From Thermoplasmata archaeon (GTDB lineage Archaea > Thermoplasmatota > Thermoplasmata > Thermoplasmatales > GCA-001856825), in NCBI GenBank assembly GCA_021797855.1, contig JAJZYX010000004.1, positions 22,918 through 86,917 on the forward strand: DNA of 64,000 bases, in the 5' to 3' direction. The notes under the pieces were generated by a model that searched no databases, was not told where the DNA came from, and saw only the letters and a program-made list of their open reading frames with translations. The position numbers and the translations under genes were made by a program. Shown here piece by piece: positions 35,598 to 44,236 of this stretch. How positions within the stretch are numbered: position 1 is the first letter of the stretch; each line of letters begins with the position of its first letter.

Positions 35598-35888
35598 ATG
35601 GGGAAAATGTCTCACGGTCCCAGATCCAAGACGAGGTACAAGCTTAGGAAGAAGCTAAAGGAGAGGGGGCCAGTTACTGTAAATAGGATAGTGAAAAGGT
35701 TCGAGGTAGGGGACACTGTGGCAATCGATATAGAACCGTCCTTTCACAACGGAATGCCGTTCAAGAGATTCCAGGGAATGACGGGAGTAGTAGAGGGTCA
35801 GAGAGGGGATGCGTACATAGTGAAGATAAGCGATCAGGGGAAACCCAAGACAGTGGTGGCTTATCCAGTACATCTGAAGAGGACGTGA
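35598..35888 (+). CDS. rpl21e: Ribosomal protein L21e
   Basis: The 96-residue basic protein has SHGPRSKTRYKLRKKLKERG, YKVGD-like RFEVGDTVAIDIEPSFHNGMP and the KOW-like FQGMTGVVEGQRGDAYIVKI, all typical of archaeal eL21. It continues the super-operon with 11 bases after pus10. Confidence 0.94.
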   Translation: MGKMSHGPRSKTRYKLRKKLKERGPVTVNRIVKRFEVGDTVAIDIEPSFHNGMPFKRFQGMTGVVEGQRGDAYIVKISDQGKPKTVVAYPVHLKRT

Positions 35889-35897
35889 AGCTGGGTA

Positions 35898-36212
35898 ATG
35901 AAGATCAACTATATCCCCCTTGCAAAGGCAAAGGAACTTCTAACAGAAGCATCGAAGGAGAGGGAGCTGGATGAAGTGCAGACTGCAGCACTTAAGCACG
36001 TTTCAAAATTCTCCAAGGTTTCTGCTGACAAAGCTGCCAAGCTCCAAAAGGAGCTAGAATCCCTGGGCCTAGATGAGATGCTTGCAGTGAAGGTTATCGA
36101 TATTATGCCCACCACGCTGGATGAGCTCAGATCAATACTCTATCCACACGTCCAGAATCTCGAGCAGGATCTAGGAAACAAGGTAATTGAGATTATTCAG
36201 AAGAGCAGGTGA
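35898..36212 (+). CDS. rpoF: DNA-directed RNA polymerase subunit F (Rpb4-like)
   Basis: The 104-residue helical protein matches archaeal RpoF/Rpb4: YIPLAKAKELLTEAS near the start and MLAVKVIDIMPTTLDELRSI in the C-terminal HRDC-like half. Subunit F pairs with subunit E to form the stalk of RNA polymerase. The DUF655 start overlaps its stop by 4 bases. Confidence 0.9.
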   Translation: MKINYIPLAKAKELLTEASKERELDEVQTAALKHVSKFSKVSADKAAKLQKELESLGLDEMLAVKVIDIMPTTLDELRSILYPHVQNLEQDLGNKVIEIIQKSR

Positions 36213-36766
36213 TTCCTGTGGAAGAGTATGCATACGTGCTTGACATCCTTCCACAAGGAAGAATGGAGGAGAAGGCATTCAAGAGGGTTCCTCTGTCCCT
36301 GGCAATAGGAGAGGAGGAAATGAAACTCTTCGAGCTAATTCCAAAGCAGGGCGTTGTCCTGACTATTGGCGACAAGGTTTACATCGGAAAGGACCTAGAG
36401 AAGAGGGACAAGATAAGCAGCGTGAGGAGGAGGATATCATTCGAGGAGCTCACTCCTGGGGCCCAGAACGAGCTGGAGTTCGTGATCAGGCAGATAATAG
36501 AGAACAACGAATCCAGGTTCGTGAATTTCTTCAATACAGCCCAGCCGGTTACGGCCAGGCTTCATCAGCTTGATCTCCTCTATGGGATAGGAAGGAACCT
36601 CATGTGGGAAATACTTGATGAGAGAAAGAAGGGCCCATTCAAGGACTTTCAGGATCTGAAGGCGAGGGTTAAGGGTCTCAGAGACCCAGAGAAGATGATA
36701 ACGGAAAGGGTAATCAGGGAGCTGAAGAACAAGGAAGAAAGGCACAGACTCTTCGTTTCCGGATAG
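36209..36766 (+). CDS. DUF655 nucleic-acid-binding protein
   Basis: The 185-residue protein has an S1/OB-like N-terminal half (EEYAYVLDILPQGR, GDKVYIGKDLEKRDKISSVRRR) and a helix-hairpin-helix C-terminal half (YGIGRNLMWEILDERKKGPF). This is DUF655, found between rpoF and ksgA in most Euryarchaeota. Its function is unknown but its place suggests RNA or ribosome work. GTG 36209 overlaps the rpoF stop; GTG 36218 is in the same frame. Confidence 0.9.
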   Translation: MIPVEEYAYVLDILPQGRMEEKAFKRVPLSLAIGEEEMKLFELIPKQGVVLTIGDKVYIGKDLEKRDKISSVRRRISFEELTPGAQNELEFVIRQIIENNESRFVNFFNTAQPVTARLHQLDLLYGIGRNLMWEILDERKKGPFKDFQDLKARVKGLRDPEKMITERVIRELKNKEERHRLFVSG

Positions 36767-37471
36767 ATGATGCACAGAACCAGGAGGGATGGAGTAAACT
36801 TTCTCAATGATCCTAGGATTGCGGAGAGGATAGTGTCCCTGGTGGACACCAAAGAAAAGAGGATTCTCGAGATTGGAGGAGGGCTCGGTCAACTCACCAG
36901 GTTCATCAGGAACTTCAGGTCGCTCATCATCATAGAGAAGGACCCTGATTTCGCAAAGCGTCTTACTGCGATGTTTCCCGAGGCAACGGTGATGAATGCC
37001 GATGCCCTCAGGGTTGAGTGGCCGGAATTCGACGTATTTCTGTCAAACATGCCCTACTCAATTTCTTCACCACTCCTCGAGAGGCTCTGGAACAGTGAGT
37101 TCGAGACGGGGGTCGTGACCGTCCAGAAAGAGGTAGCAGATAGGATCACAGCCGAGCCCGGAACAAAGGACTATTCAAGGCTGTCTGTCATGATGCAGAT
37201 GAAATTCAGGATTGAGAGGGAATTTGACATCCCTCCGGTGAAGTTTACCCCCAGGCCTGCTGTTTACAGCACTGTCCTGAGACTTAGGAGGGGCAATGAT
37301 GCAATCCCTGAAGGATTCGACAGTTTTCTGAAGACAATATTCTCGCAGAGGAGGAAGAAGCTAAGGAACATAGTGAAGACGGATTTATTCGGTGACTCCA
37401 GACCTGAGGAGCTCTCTAGAACGGACCTGCTGGAGGTCTTCAAAATAGTTAGCGAGCAGCAACGATCTTGA
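36767..37471 (+). CDS. ksgA: 16S rRNA dimethyladenosine transferase
   Basis: The 234-residue methyltransferase has NFLNDPRIAERIVSL, the SAM motif ILEIGGGLGQLTRFI, the substrate motif FLSNMPYSISSPLLE and FTPRPAVYSTVLRL. It dimethylates two adjacent adenines near the 3' end of small-subunit rRNA. It is at the short end for the family. It is the last gene of the super-operon, and overlaps the convergent GTPase gene by 23 bases. Confidence 0.93.
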   Translation: MMHRTRRDGVNFLNDPRIAERIVSLVDTKEKRILEIGGGLGQLTRFIRNFRSLIIIEKDPDFAKRLTAMFPEATVMNADALRVEWPEFDVFLSNMPYSISSPLLERLWNSEFETGVVTVQKEVADRITAEPGTKDYSRLSVMMQMKFRIEREFDIPPVKFTPRPAVYSTVLRLRRGNDAIPEGFDSFLKTIFSQRRKKLRNIVKTDLFGDSRPEELSRTDLLEVFKIVSEQQRS

Positions 37472-38636
37472 TGACATCTCCGTCTACCAGAACGTAATCT
37501 TTCCCCAGTACCCTTTTTGTGCGTCCGTTGACAGCCCTTATAAATTTTTCACCTAGGTCCGTGTGCACCTTGTATGCGAGATCAATGGCAGTTGATCCTT
37601 CCCGCATCAGAATGGCATCCGGCAGTACATTCCCATTCTTGTCCGTCCAGTGATTCTCATCCTCAACGGGGTAAACGACGATCATCCTGAGCACCTTGTA
37701 GACCAGATGCTCGATCGCATCCTGGGTTCCAGTACCTCCATTTAACTTCAAGAAATCAGCCACCATCCTGAGAGCATCCCTTTGTGAAGGGCTGAGCTTG
37801 GCATCATCCTTGACTGTGAAGTACGTATCTCCGGGGAAATAATCAATGAGACCAGCCTTGGCCGCTCTTCTCAGGACGAGCTCGTAGTCACCGGAAACTA
37901 CGTAAGCACCCCTTCCACGGAGTCTATCTGCATCCTCCTTCGTAATCTTGTCCCCCTTTGAAGCCACTATTATTCCAGGCTTTGAGATTTTGACTATCCC
38001 CTCAGCAACTCTGAAAGTGACGTCGTCATCCCAGTTCTTCAGGTTGCTGGGAATTCCTGCATTCTTCACGGCCAGTGCGACGTCCTTCGGGTCTATGCCC
38101 AGACCGGAAACCTTCTCATATATGATCCCTTCAATTTTCCCCCCTTCGCTCTCCAGTTTTCTCAGGTTTCTGATAAGACCGTCTGATATGATGTCTGCAA
38201 GCCAGAGAACGATTTCCCTGTGGACAAATTCTGCATCGCTGAGAGGGTCCACCCTCCCCCTTCCCACATTGTTGCCGTTCTGGTCCAGGGACCCGGTGGA
38301 ATCAACGATCTGTATGAAGCCGTCTGCTCTCCTGAGGTCATCAAGAAATTTATTTCCTAGACCCTTCCCTTCATGAGCCCCTGGAACAAGTCCGGCTACA
38401 TCGATAAGTTCGACCGGAACGAGCCTTGTCCCGTTGGAGCATCTCCCAAAATTGGGGCTGCACTTCCTCCCTATGTCCTTTTCAGGGCATCTTGTCCGTA
38501 TATAGGTGACACCGCGATTGGAATCAATAGTGGTAAACGGATAATCTGCTATCTCCACCGGATTCTCGGTGAGTGCGGAGAAAAAGGTGCTCTTCCCGAC
38601 GTTCGGTTTACCTATAATTCCGATGAGGATGCTCAT
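37449..38636 (-). CDS. YchF/Obg-type GTPase with TGS domain
   Basis: The 395-residue protein has G1 GIIGKPNVGKSTFFSAL, G2 in DYPFTT, G3 DVAGLVPGAHEGKGLGNKFLDDLR and a C-terminal TGS domain (IDLAYKVHTDLGEKFIRAV). The G4 position reads ASKGDK rather than NKxD, which loosens base specificity as in ATP-binding YchF. The G1-G2 insert contains cysteines (CPEKDIGRKCSPNFGRC). It is an archaeal member of the ribosome-associated group. Its start overlaps the UPF0179 stop by 4 bases. Confidence 0.88.
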   Translation of the reverse strand: MSILIGIIGKPNVGKSTFFSALTENPVEIADYPFTTIDSNRGVTYIRTRCPEKDIGRKCSPNFGRCSNGTRLVPVELIDVAGLVPGAHEGKGLGNKFLDDLRRADGFIQIVDSTGSLDQNGNNVGRGRVDPLSDAEFVHREIVLWLADIISDGLIRNLRKLESEGGKIEGIIYEKVSGLGIDPKDVALAVKNAGIPSNLKNWDDDVTFRVAEGIVKISKPGIIVASKGDKITKEDADRLRGRGAYVVSGDYELVLRRAAKAGLIDYFPGDTYFTVKDDAKLSPSQRDALRMVADFLKLNGGTGTQDAIEHLVYKVLRMIVVYPVEDENHWTDKNGNVLPDAILMREGSTAIDLAYKVHTDLGEKFIRAVNGRTKRVLGKDYVLVDGDVIKIVAAR

Positions 38637-39055
38637 TCTATCTTCGCTTCTATCAGGTCGTAGCCTCTTGGACAGGTTTGGTCAGCAATGCTGTTTATCT
38701 TGACCTTGGACCTGTCCTTTGTGAAACTGAGGATACAGATTTCAGAAAACTTGCACTCATAGTCGTCACAGTCCGGTTTCCTGTAAGTGACTTTTGCGCC
38801 TTCCTTCGCAATCTTCCTGGGGATCATCACACTCCTCTCAACCTCCTCCACCTCTACCGTATAGACCTTGTCACCTTCATGAATGAAGCATTTGTGCTCC
38901 TTCTCCCTGAATTTAGTAACGCTGTAGTGGGAACCGGGAGTGAGGTTATGGCAAACGTTCTTCAGGTTACAGACATTGCATTCCTGGGCCGGAGAGAAGT
39001 ACTGGAAAACGGATCCCTCCTTAGTGAGATTCTTCGGAACGAGGGTAATTACCAT
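38633..39055 (-). CDS. UPF0179 family protein
   Basis: This 140-residue archaeal protein has cysteine-rich segments AQECNVCNLKNVCHN, KPDCDDYECKFSEICI and a final DQTCPRGYDLIEA. About eight cysteines may hold metal or an iron-sulfur cluster. The family is conserved in Euryarchaeota and unassigned. It lies between egsA (its start follows the egsA stop directly) and the GTPase gene, so all three form one message. Confidence 0.88.
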   Translation of the reverse strand: MVITLVPKNLTKEGSVFQYFSPAQECNVCNLKNVCHNLTPGSHYSVTKFREKEHKCFIHEGDKVYTVEVEEVERSVMIPRKIAKEGAKVTYRKPDCDDYECKFSEICILSFTKDRSKVKINSIADQTCPRGYDLIEAKIE

Positions 39056-40114
39056 CTAGGATACTCCCGTTATGCGAAGCGCCTCCCTGGCAGCGCTTTC
39101 ACTCAGGCCATTTTCGCCAAGGATTGTGTATCTGTCAGGCCTGGTCTTGTGGGCCATCATAAGGGCTTGAATGGCATCCTCCTCTGTTAGTGAAACCTGG
39201 TCCAAGGTCGTCGGTGCGCCGATCGTCTGAAGGGTGTTCTTTATGGTTACCCAATCAGCTCCATGAAGGTACATTGCAATAATGGACCCTATCCCGCACA
39301 GCTCTCCGTGGAGGCCGTTCCCCTTCTTGATGGTGTCGACTGCGTGAGCAAACATGTGCTCGGCACCGGATGCCGGTCTTGAACTTCCAGCAATGCTCAT
39401 TGCTATTCCAGAGAACACAATCTGTTTGATCACAAGCCAGACACTCTCCTCAACGTGCGGTTTGATCTGCGAGGCATTGTTGATTATCTCTTTAGCGGCA
39501 AATTCCGAGATGGCATAAGCTGAACTGCTAATTCTCTCCCCCTTTAGTCTGTGACCAAGACTCCAGTCCCTCAGCGCCGGTAAATTGGATAGTACGTCTG
39601 CTGCACCAGCAGCAAGAAATCTAAACGGTGCAGTAACTATGATCTCCGTGTCTGCAATAATTGCAGCCGGCATAGTTGCTTCAACTGAAGACGAGAGTCC
39701 ATTCTTGCTTATTGTGGCCCTGGGGCTCGCCACCCCGTCATGACTTGCAGAGGTGGGGATTGAGATGAAATCAAGACCCAAGTCAAAGGCACTCTTCTTT
39801 GCAATGTCTATCTTGGTACCTCCACCGATGCCTATTATAACCTTGGCCTCGGATTTCTTAGTCTTTTCCTTGACAATTTCAACATTCTCTTCCGTGGCCC
39901 GGTCGGTGATAACTATCTCAGTAGCTATTCCAGAATCTTCCAGGAGGGTTCTGACACGTTCTCCCGCAAGCTTTACTGTTGTGCTGCCTGTCACTATCAC
40001 CCCCTTCCTAGATATTGTAAGCTTCCTGAAGACATCTCCCACCTTTTCGATTGCACCGTGACCTCCGATGACCTCCCTGGGAAGTATCATCTCGGCCAGT
40101 TTCTCGAATGGCAC
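39056..40114 (-). CDS. egsA: sn-Glycerol-1-phosphate dehydrogenase
   Basis: The 352-residue enzyme reduces dihydroxyacetone phosphate to sn-glycerol 1-phosphate, the backbone of archaeal ether lipids. Motifs are VIIGIGGGTKIDIAKKSAF, SIPTSASHDGVASPRATI, SGSRP-like AGSSRPASGAEHMFAHAVD (zinc ligands) and GIGSIIAMYLHG. The start is GTG 40114, about 25 bases after an ATAAATAAT element. It heads the egsA-UPF0179-GTPase message. Confidence 0.94.
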   Translation of the reverse strand: MPFEKLAEMILPREVIGGHGAIEKVGDVFRKLTISRKGVIVTGSTTVKLAGERVRTLLEDSGIATEIVITDRATEENVEIVKEKTKKSEAKVIIGIGGGTKIDIAKKSAFDLGLDFISIPTSASHDGVASPRATISKNGLSSSVEATMPAAIIADTEIIVTAPFRFLAAGAADVLSNLPALRDWSLGHRLKGERISSSAYAISEFAAKEIINNASQIKPHVEESVWLVIKQIVFSGIAMSIAGSSRPASGAEHMFAHAVDTIKKGNGLHGELCGIGSIIAMYLHGADWVTIKNTLQTIGAPTTLDQVSLTEEDAIQALMMAHKTRPDRYTILGENGLSESAAREALRITGVS

Positions 40115-40168
40115 ACCGCCATATCCAATATTGATTATTTATGATTTGCTTGCCGGAGTTTGTGCCCC

Positions 40169-41389
40169 TCAGGTCCCTTCCTGCCAGGAATTGATGTATC
40201 TTTCCTGCTCTTTCGTCAGTGTGTCTATCTTTATCCCCTGGGAATTCAGGTACAGGTTCGCGACCTTCAGGTCTATCTCTTGAGGAACAGGAAATACTCT
40301 TGCCTTCTTTGGTGGGTTCTTTGCTATGAATTCTGCGGTTAGGGCCTGTATGGAAAATGAGAGGTCCATTATCTCAACTGGATGTCCCTGCCCCGCTGCG
40401 AGGTTAACAAGTCTTCCATCAGATAGGACGTAAATTTTCTTCCTGCCAACTGAATACTGTTTCACATTCCTTCTTACCTCTCTTCCCCTTCCGAACTCCT
40501 TTTCTATGTCGTCTACCGCAATCTCATTGTTGAAATGGCCAGAGTTTGCAAGAATTATGCCATCCTTTGCGTGCTTCAGCATTTCTGGTGTGACTATATC
40601 CTTCACCCCTGTTGCAGTTATTACAAAATCTGCACGCTTTATCGCCTCCTTCATTTCCTCAACGTCGAATCCATCCATGTGTGCCTCAATTGATTTGAAT
40701 GGGTCGATTTCCGTTACAGTGACATTTGCCCCTAGACCCCTCATCTTGTTTGCAATCCCCCTTCCGCACCAGCCGTAGCCCGCCACGACCACTCTCTTAC
40801 CTGCGATTACAAGGTTTGTTGCAGTCATGAGACCATCAATTGTGCTCTGCCCGGTTCCATATCTGTTATCAAACAGGTGCTTCATGAGGGCATCGTTGAC
40901 GTCAAACATTGGAAACTTAAGCGCACCTGCCTTCTCCATGTTTTTCAAACGAACTACCCCAGTAGTTGTTTCCTCATTTCCACCCTTGACATTTTTGTAC
41001 ATCTCCCTGTCCTTTAGAACGAGGGTGGTTAGGTCACCACCATCATCTATAATTATGTCTGGTTCAGTCTCCACCGTGCGGGCCAAGTTGTCGTAGTATT
41101 CCTCTCTAGTCATCCCTCTTCTTCCAAATGCGCTTACCCCATAATCATCCCTTAATGACTTTGCCACCTCGTCATCTGTAGTCAGGGGGTTACACCCAGA
41201 TATTCTAACACTTGCGCCACCGACCTTGAGCGTGTAGGCGAGGACAGCCGTCTTAGCTTCCAAATGGAGGGCCATAGAAACGTTCATCCCCTTGAATGGC
41301 TTCTTCGATTGGAACTCCCCCCTTACGTCATTGAGAACGGGCATCCACTTCATTGCCCATTCTATCTTCTTCTTTCCTTCCATATACAT
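40169..41389 (-). CDS. ahcY: Adenosylhomocysteinase
   Basis: The 406-residue enzyme splits S-adenosylhomocysteine to adenosine and homocysteine, keeping methylation running. Motifs are MNVSMALHLEAKTAVL, the NAD loop VVAGYGWCGRGIANKMRG, ATGVKDIVTPEML and SGHFNNEI. It is the shorter archaeal form, lacking the eukaryotic insert. The C-terminus is KEQERYINSWQEGT, without the terminal KPDHYRY seen elsewhere. A GATTTTAAC element about 24 bases ahead supports the leaderless ATG 41389. Confidence 0.94.
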   Translation of the reverse strand: MYMEGKKKIEWAMKWMPVLNDVRGEFQSKKPFKGMNVSMALHLEAKTAVLAYTLKVGGASVRISGCNPLTTDDEVAKSLRDDYGVSAFGRRGMTREEYYDNLARTVETEPDIIIDDGGDLTTLVLKDREMYKNVKGGNEETTTGVVRLKNMEKAGALKFPMFDVNDALMKHLFDNRYGTGQSTIDGLMTATNLVIAGKRVVVAGYGWCGRGIANKMRGLGANVTVTEIDPFKSIEAHMDGFDVEEMKEAIKRADFVITATGVKDIVTPEMLKHAKDGIILANSGHFNNEIAVDDIEKEFGRGREVRRNVKQYSVGRKKIYVLSDGRLVNLAAGQGHPVEIMDLSFSIQALTAEFIAKNPPKKARVFPVPQEIDLKVANLYLNSQGIKIDTLTKEQERYINSWQEGT

Positions 41390-41403
41390 TGAACGGGATG
41401 TCG

Positions 41404-42042
41404 TTAAAATCCTTTTTTGATTCTGACCAGAACGCCATCTCCAAGTTTGAGGACTTCCGCAGATCCAAGGGTCAGGGGATTACTAAGAGGTCCGAACATT
41501 GATATTCCTTCTTCTCCGACCATAATGGGGGAATAGAATATGGAAATCTCATCCCAGTTGCCTTCTGAGATGAAGGAAGATATGACTGATTTTCCCCCTT
41601 CAACCATTATTCTTGAATAACCCATACTCCCCAGCTCCTTCACGGCATACGAGGAGTTTGGTCTGATGAGAGTGCTTCTTCTAATTACAGTCTCCGCTTC
41701 CCCTTCGGCAAGAACCGGCCCTTTCCGGGCGTCTTTCCCGCATAAGAGGATAACCTTCCTGGGATAATTGAAAACTCTGGCCTTCGGATTAACCGCGAGG
41801 GTGGTGTCGAGTATCGCCACATCCGGGATGTGATCGGATTTGAAGTACTTTTCATTTACTACGAGTTTAGGGTCATCAAGGTTTACAGTATTCTTTCCCA
41901 CAAGTATTACGTCAGATTTGGATCGAAGCTCATGAACCCTCACGAGATCTTCATAGTTTGAGAACTTGAATGACTTTCCTCCCTTCAGTGCTATTTTACC
42001 GTCAAGTGAAGAGGCGAAATTTATAGTGACATAGGATTTCAT
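41404..42042 (-). CDS. Riboflavin-pathway reductase (ArfC / RibD C-terminal type)
   Basis: This 212-residue protein matches the stand-alone archaeal 2,5-diamino-6-ribosylamino-pyrimidinone 5'-phosphate reductase: VTINFASSLDGKIALKGG, VHELRSKSDVILVGKNTVNLDDP, and MVEGGKSVISSFISEG. It reduces the ribosyl side chain to ribityl in the archaeal order of the pathway. ATG 42042 is chosen since homology begins at MKSYVTINFA and a TTATATTA element is 26-30 bases ahead. An in-frame start at 42090 is unlikely. Confidence 0.85.
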   Translation of the reverse strand: MKSYVTINFASSLDGKIALKGGKSFKFSNYEDLVRVHELRSKSDVILVGKNTVNLDDPKLVVNEKYFKSDHIPDVAILDTTLAVNPKARVFNYPRKVILLCGKDARKGPVLAEGEAETVIRRSTLIRPNSSYAVKELGSMGYSRIMVEGGKSVISSFISEGNWDEISIFYSPIMVGEEGISMFGPLSNPLTLGSAEVLKLGDGVLVRIKKGF

Positions 42043-42155
42043 TAAATATGAAACAGGGACGCAATAATATAATTTTGTAGGAGGAATCATCCACCCTTAG
42101 CGCTTCCTTCCGCTGAGATAGGCTTTCTGAGTAGATATTTCTATGAAGCAAGGTT

Positions 42156-42175
42156 TAATTAGGCTACCCTAATTA
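42156..42175. promoter_or_regulatory. Palindromic operator over the DtxR/MntR-type promoter
   Basis: TAATTAGG and CCTAATTA are perfect 8-bp arms around CTAC. The site overlaps the TATA-like GTTTAATTA (42153-42160) and ends 6 bases before the leaderless GTG start of the regulator. The TTAGG...CCTAA core is like DtxR-family boxes. Binding here would block promoter access, so autorepression by the metal-bound regulator is the simplest reading. Confidence 0.7.
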
Positions 42176-42181
42176 TGTAAG

Positions 42182-42877
42182 GTGAAACATAACAGTCAGG
42201 ATTACCTCCTGGCTATTTGGGAGTTAAGTGAGAGTTATGAATTCGCAAACGAGAAAGGTGTAGCAGACCGTCTGGGTATATCCCTCCCCTCTGCCTGGGA
42301 AGGCATTCATAAGCTGGAGAGGGAAAATTTGCTTACCGTCAGCAAGCAAGGGCTGAAGTTTACGAAAAACGGATACACGAAGGCGATGGGTATCGTGAGG
42401 GCTCACAGGATAACGGAATACTTCGTCTATACGTTCCTGGAGGTCCCATGGGATGAGGTACACAATTCGGTGATGGACCTGGAACATGACTTCCCGGAGA
42501 AGCTCCTTTCGAACCTCTACAGGAAAATGGGAAATCCTCCATTCTGTCCTCATGGGAATCCAGTGAGACCTGACATGAAAATGAGCGAACTCAGTGCGCA
42601 GGTGGCAGCAGAAGGAAAATATTACTTTGTAAGGCCTGTGCTCGAGGATCGGACGTTCTTGAAAAAACTGCTTGATGCAGGATCAACTCCGGGGATGCCA
42701 GTTAGAATAGAGAAGGGAGAGAAGAGCGTATATCTGATTGGAGAAAATGGGGAGATAAAGCTACCAGCAGGTATGGAAGAAACTGTAAGGTTATCCCCTA
42801 AGGTAATGAGAGTTTATAGTGGACTGAAGAGTGTGAAATATACAAGCCCTGTTGGATCAAGAAATAATATTTCCTGA
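42182..42877 (+). CDS. DtxR/MntR family metal-dependent regulator
   Basis: The 231-residue protein has an N-terminal winged helix (DYLLAIWELSESYEFANEKG, then VADRLGISLPSAWEGIHKLE), a metal-sensing dimerisation domain (RAHRITEYFVYTFL, HDFPEKLLSNLYRKMG, FCPHGNPV) and a C-terminal SH3/FeoA-like domain (TPGMPVRIEKGEKSVYLI). It should repress metal-uptake genes when Mn2+ or Fe2+ is plentiful. GTG 42182 is leaderless, 25 bases from TATA. The NRAMP-like gene begins 11 bases after its stop. Confidence 0.9.
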   Translation: MKHNSQDYLLAIWELSESYEFANEKGVADRLGISLPSAWEGIHKLERENLLTVSKQGLKFTKNGYTKAMGIVRAHRITEYFVYTFLEVPWDEVHNSVMDLEHDFPEKLLSNLYRKMGNPPFCPHGNPVRPDMKMSELSAQVAAEGKYYFVRPVLEDRTFLKKLLDAGSTPGMPVRIEKGEKSVYLIGENGEIKLPAGMEETVRLSPKVMRVYSGLKSVKYTSPVGSRNNIS

Positions 42878-42888
42878 AGTGACAAATT

Positions 42889-44091
42889 ATGAACCCCACG
42901 ATCAGGAAGTTACTCCCTGTCCTTGGCCCGGGATGGGTCGTAATGTTGGCAGACCTCGACGCACCCAGCGTTATAACCGCTGTCCAGTCAGGAATAGAGT
43001 TCAAGGCACATCTCATCATATTTTTGGTATTGCTGATCATTCCACTCTACCTCGTTCAGGACACCGCATCGAGAATTGGAGCGGTTACGGGTAAGACGCT
43101 GGGACAAGTGATTTCCCAGAATTTCGGTCACTTTTGGACTGTGACGGCAGTCAGCGGAACTGCAATCATAGACTTCGCGGCTTATGTAGGAGAATTTGCC
43201 GGAATAGCGCTGGCGGGATCTCTGATAGGGATTCCCATAGTAGCTACTGTTGCGTTCGTCATAGTTGTCCATACGGTAGTAGTATTCACTGGCAAATACA
43301 AGAAAATAGAGCTGTTTCTGGTTGCATTGGGTTTCCTGCTGTTCCTGTTCGTGGTCCTCGACTTCTTCGTATTCCCGCGCAATGTAAATATCGCAGATTT
43401 CACCCCGATAGTTACAAGCAACTCATTCTACTTTCTCCTTGCAGCGAACGTGGGCGCTGTAATCATGCCGTGGATGCTTTTTTACCATCAGGCGGCCGAT
43501 GTGGACAGTGGCCTTAAGATTTCTGGAATGAAAAGGGAAAGCTGGGGAACTTTGCAGGGTGCAATTGCCTCAGAGGTTCTAATGGTATCTATAGTAGTGT
43601 TTTCGTGGAGACTTTCGCAGGATGGTCTTTCCAATGGGAATTCAGTTGCATACGTCGCTGCTGCTCTCCAACACGAAATAGGACCCATCGGTCCTGTCAT
43701 ATTCGCAATTGCAATGGGTGTTGCAGGGCTTCTTGCAATGTTCGTCATCTCAATGAGCATGTCATATTCTCTTTCTGATGTCTTCCGTTTAGGGGGTACG
43801 TTCAACAAACGCGTTGGCAAGCAGAAGAAATTTTACGCAATATACTTTCTTGAGATAATTCCAGCTGCGGTGCTTACTCTGCTCTTCACTGACCTCGTGA
43901 ACCTTGCTCTGGATATAATGGTGCTGAGTGCCATAGCACTAGCACTCCCGTTGTTAGTGGTAATAAGAATCGGTTCAGATAAGGAGATAATGGGAGGTTA
44001 CAGAATTGGTAAGCCAAGAACGATTTTCTTGTACGCGTTTCTTGTCGCAGTGGTCGGGTTGGGTGTTTTTTCTATTCTGCAGCTTTTTTAG
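42889..44091 (+). CDS. NRAMP-related divalent metal transporter, divergent
   Basis: A 400-residue protein with about 11 membrane helices. The first helix motif reads LADLDAPSVITAVQSG where classical NRAMPs have DPGN. The sixth helix reads AVIMPWMLFYHQA where they have MPH. These variants occur in an NRAMP-related branch whose substrates may include Mg2+; the assignment to that branch is from memory. Co-transcription with a DtxR-type regulator points to Mn2+ or Fe2+. A T-rich stretch (CTTTTTTAG) spans its end. Confidence 0.82.
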   Translation: MNPTIRKLLPVLGPGWVVMLADLDAPSVITAVQSGIEFKAHLIIFLVLLIIPLYLVQDTASRIGAVTGKTLGQVISQNFGHFWTVTAVSGTAIIDFAAYVGEFAGIALAGSLIGIPIVATVAFVIVVHTVVVFTGKYKKIELFLVALGFLLFLFVVLDFFVFPRNVNIADFTPIVTSNSFYFLLAANVGAVIMPWMLFYHQAADVDSGLKISGMKRESWGTLQGAIASEVLMVSIVVFSWRLSQDGLSNGNSVAYVAAALQHEIGPIGPVIFAIAMGVAGLLAMFVISMSMSYSLSDVFRLGGTFNKRVGKQKKFYAIYFLEIIPAAVLTLLFTDLVNLALDIMVLSAIALALPLLVVIRIGSDKEIMGGYRIGKPRTIFLYAFLVAVVGLGVFSILQLF

Positions 44092-44236
44092 ATTAAATTT
44101 TCACATTTATAGACAGTCACCTTAATTTAGGCTGTACTGGTCAAAGCGGGCGTTCAAGAGGCAAAGACGTTCGTAGATTGAAAATTTGTGACCGACCACA
44201 TGGAAATCTAGTTATCCTAATTGACAATATTTCTTC

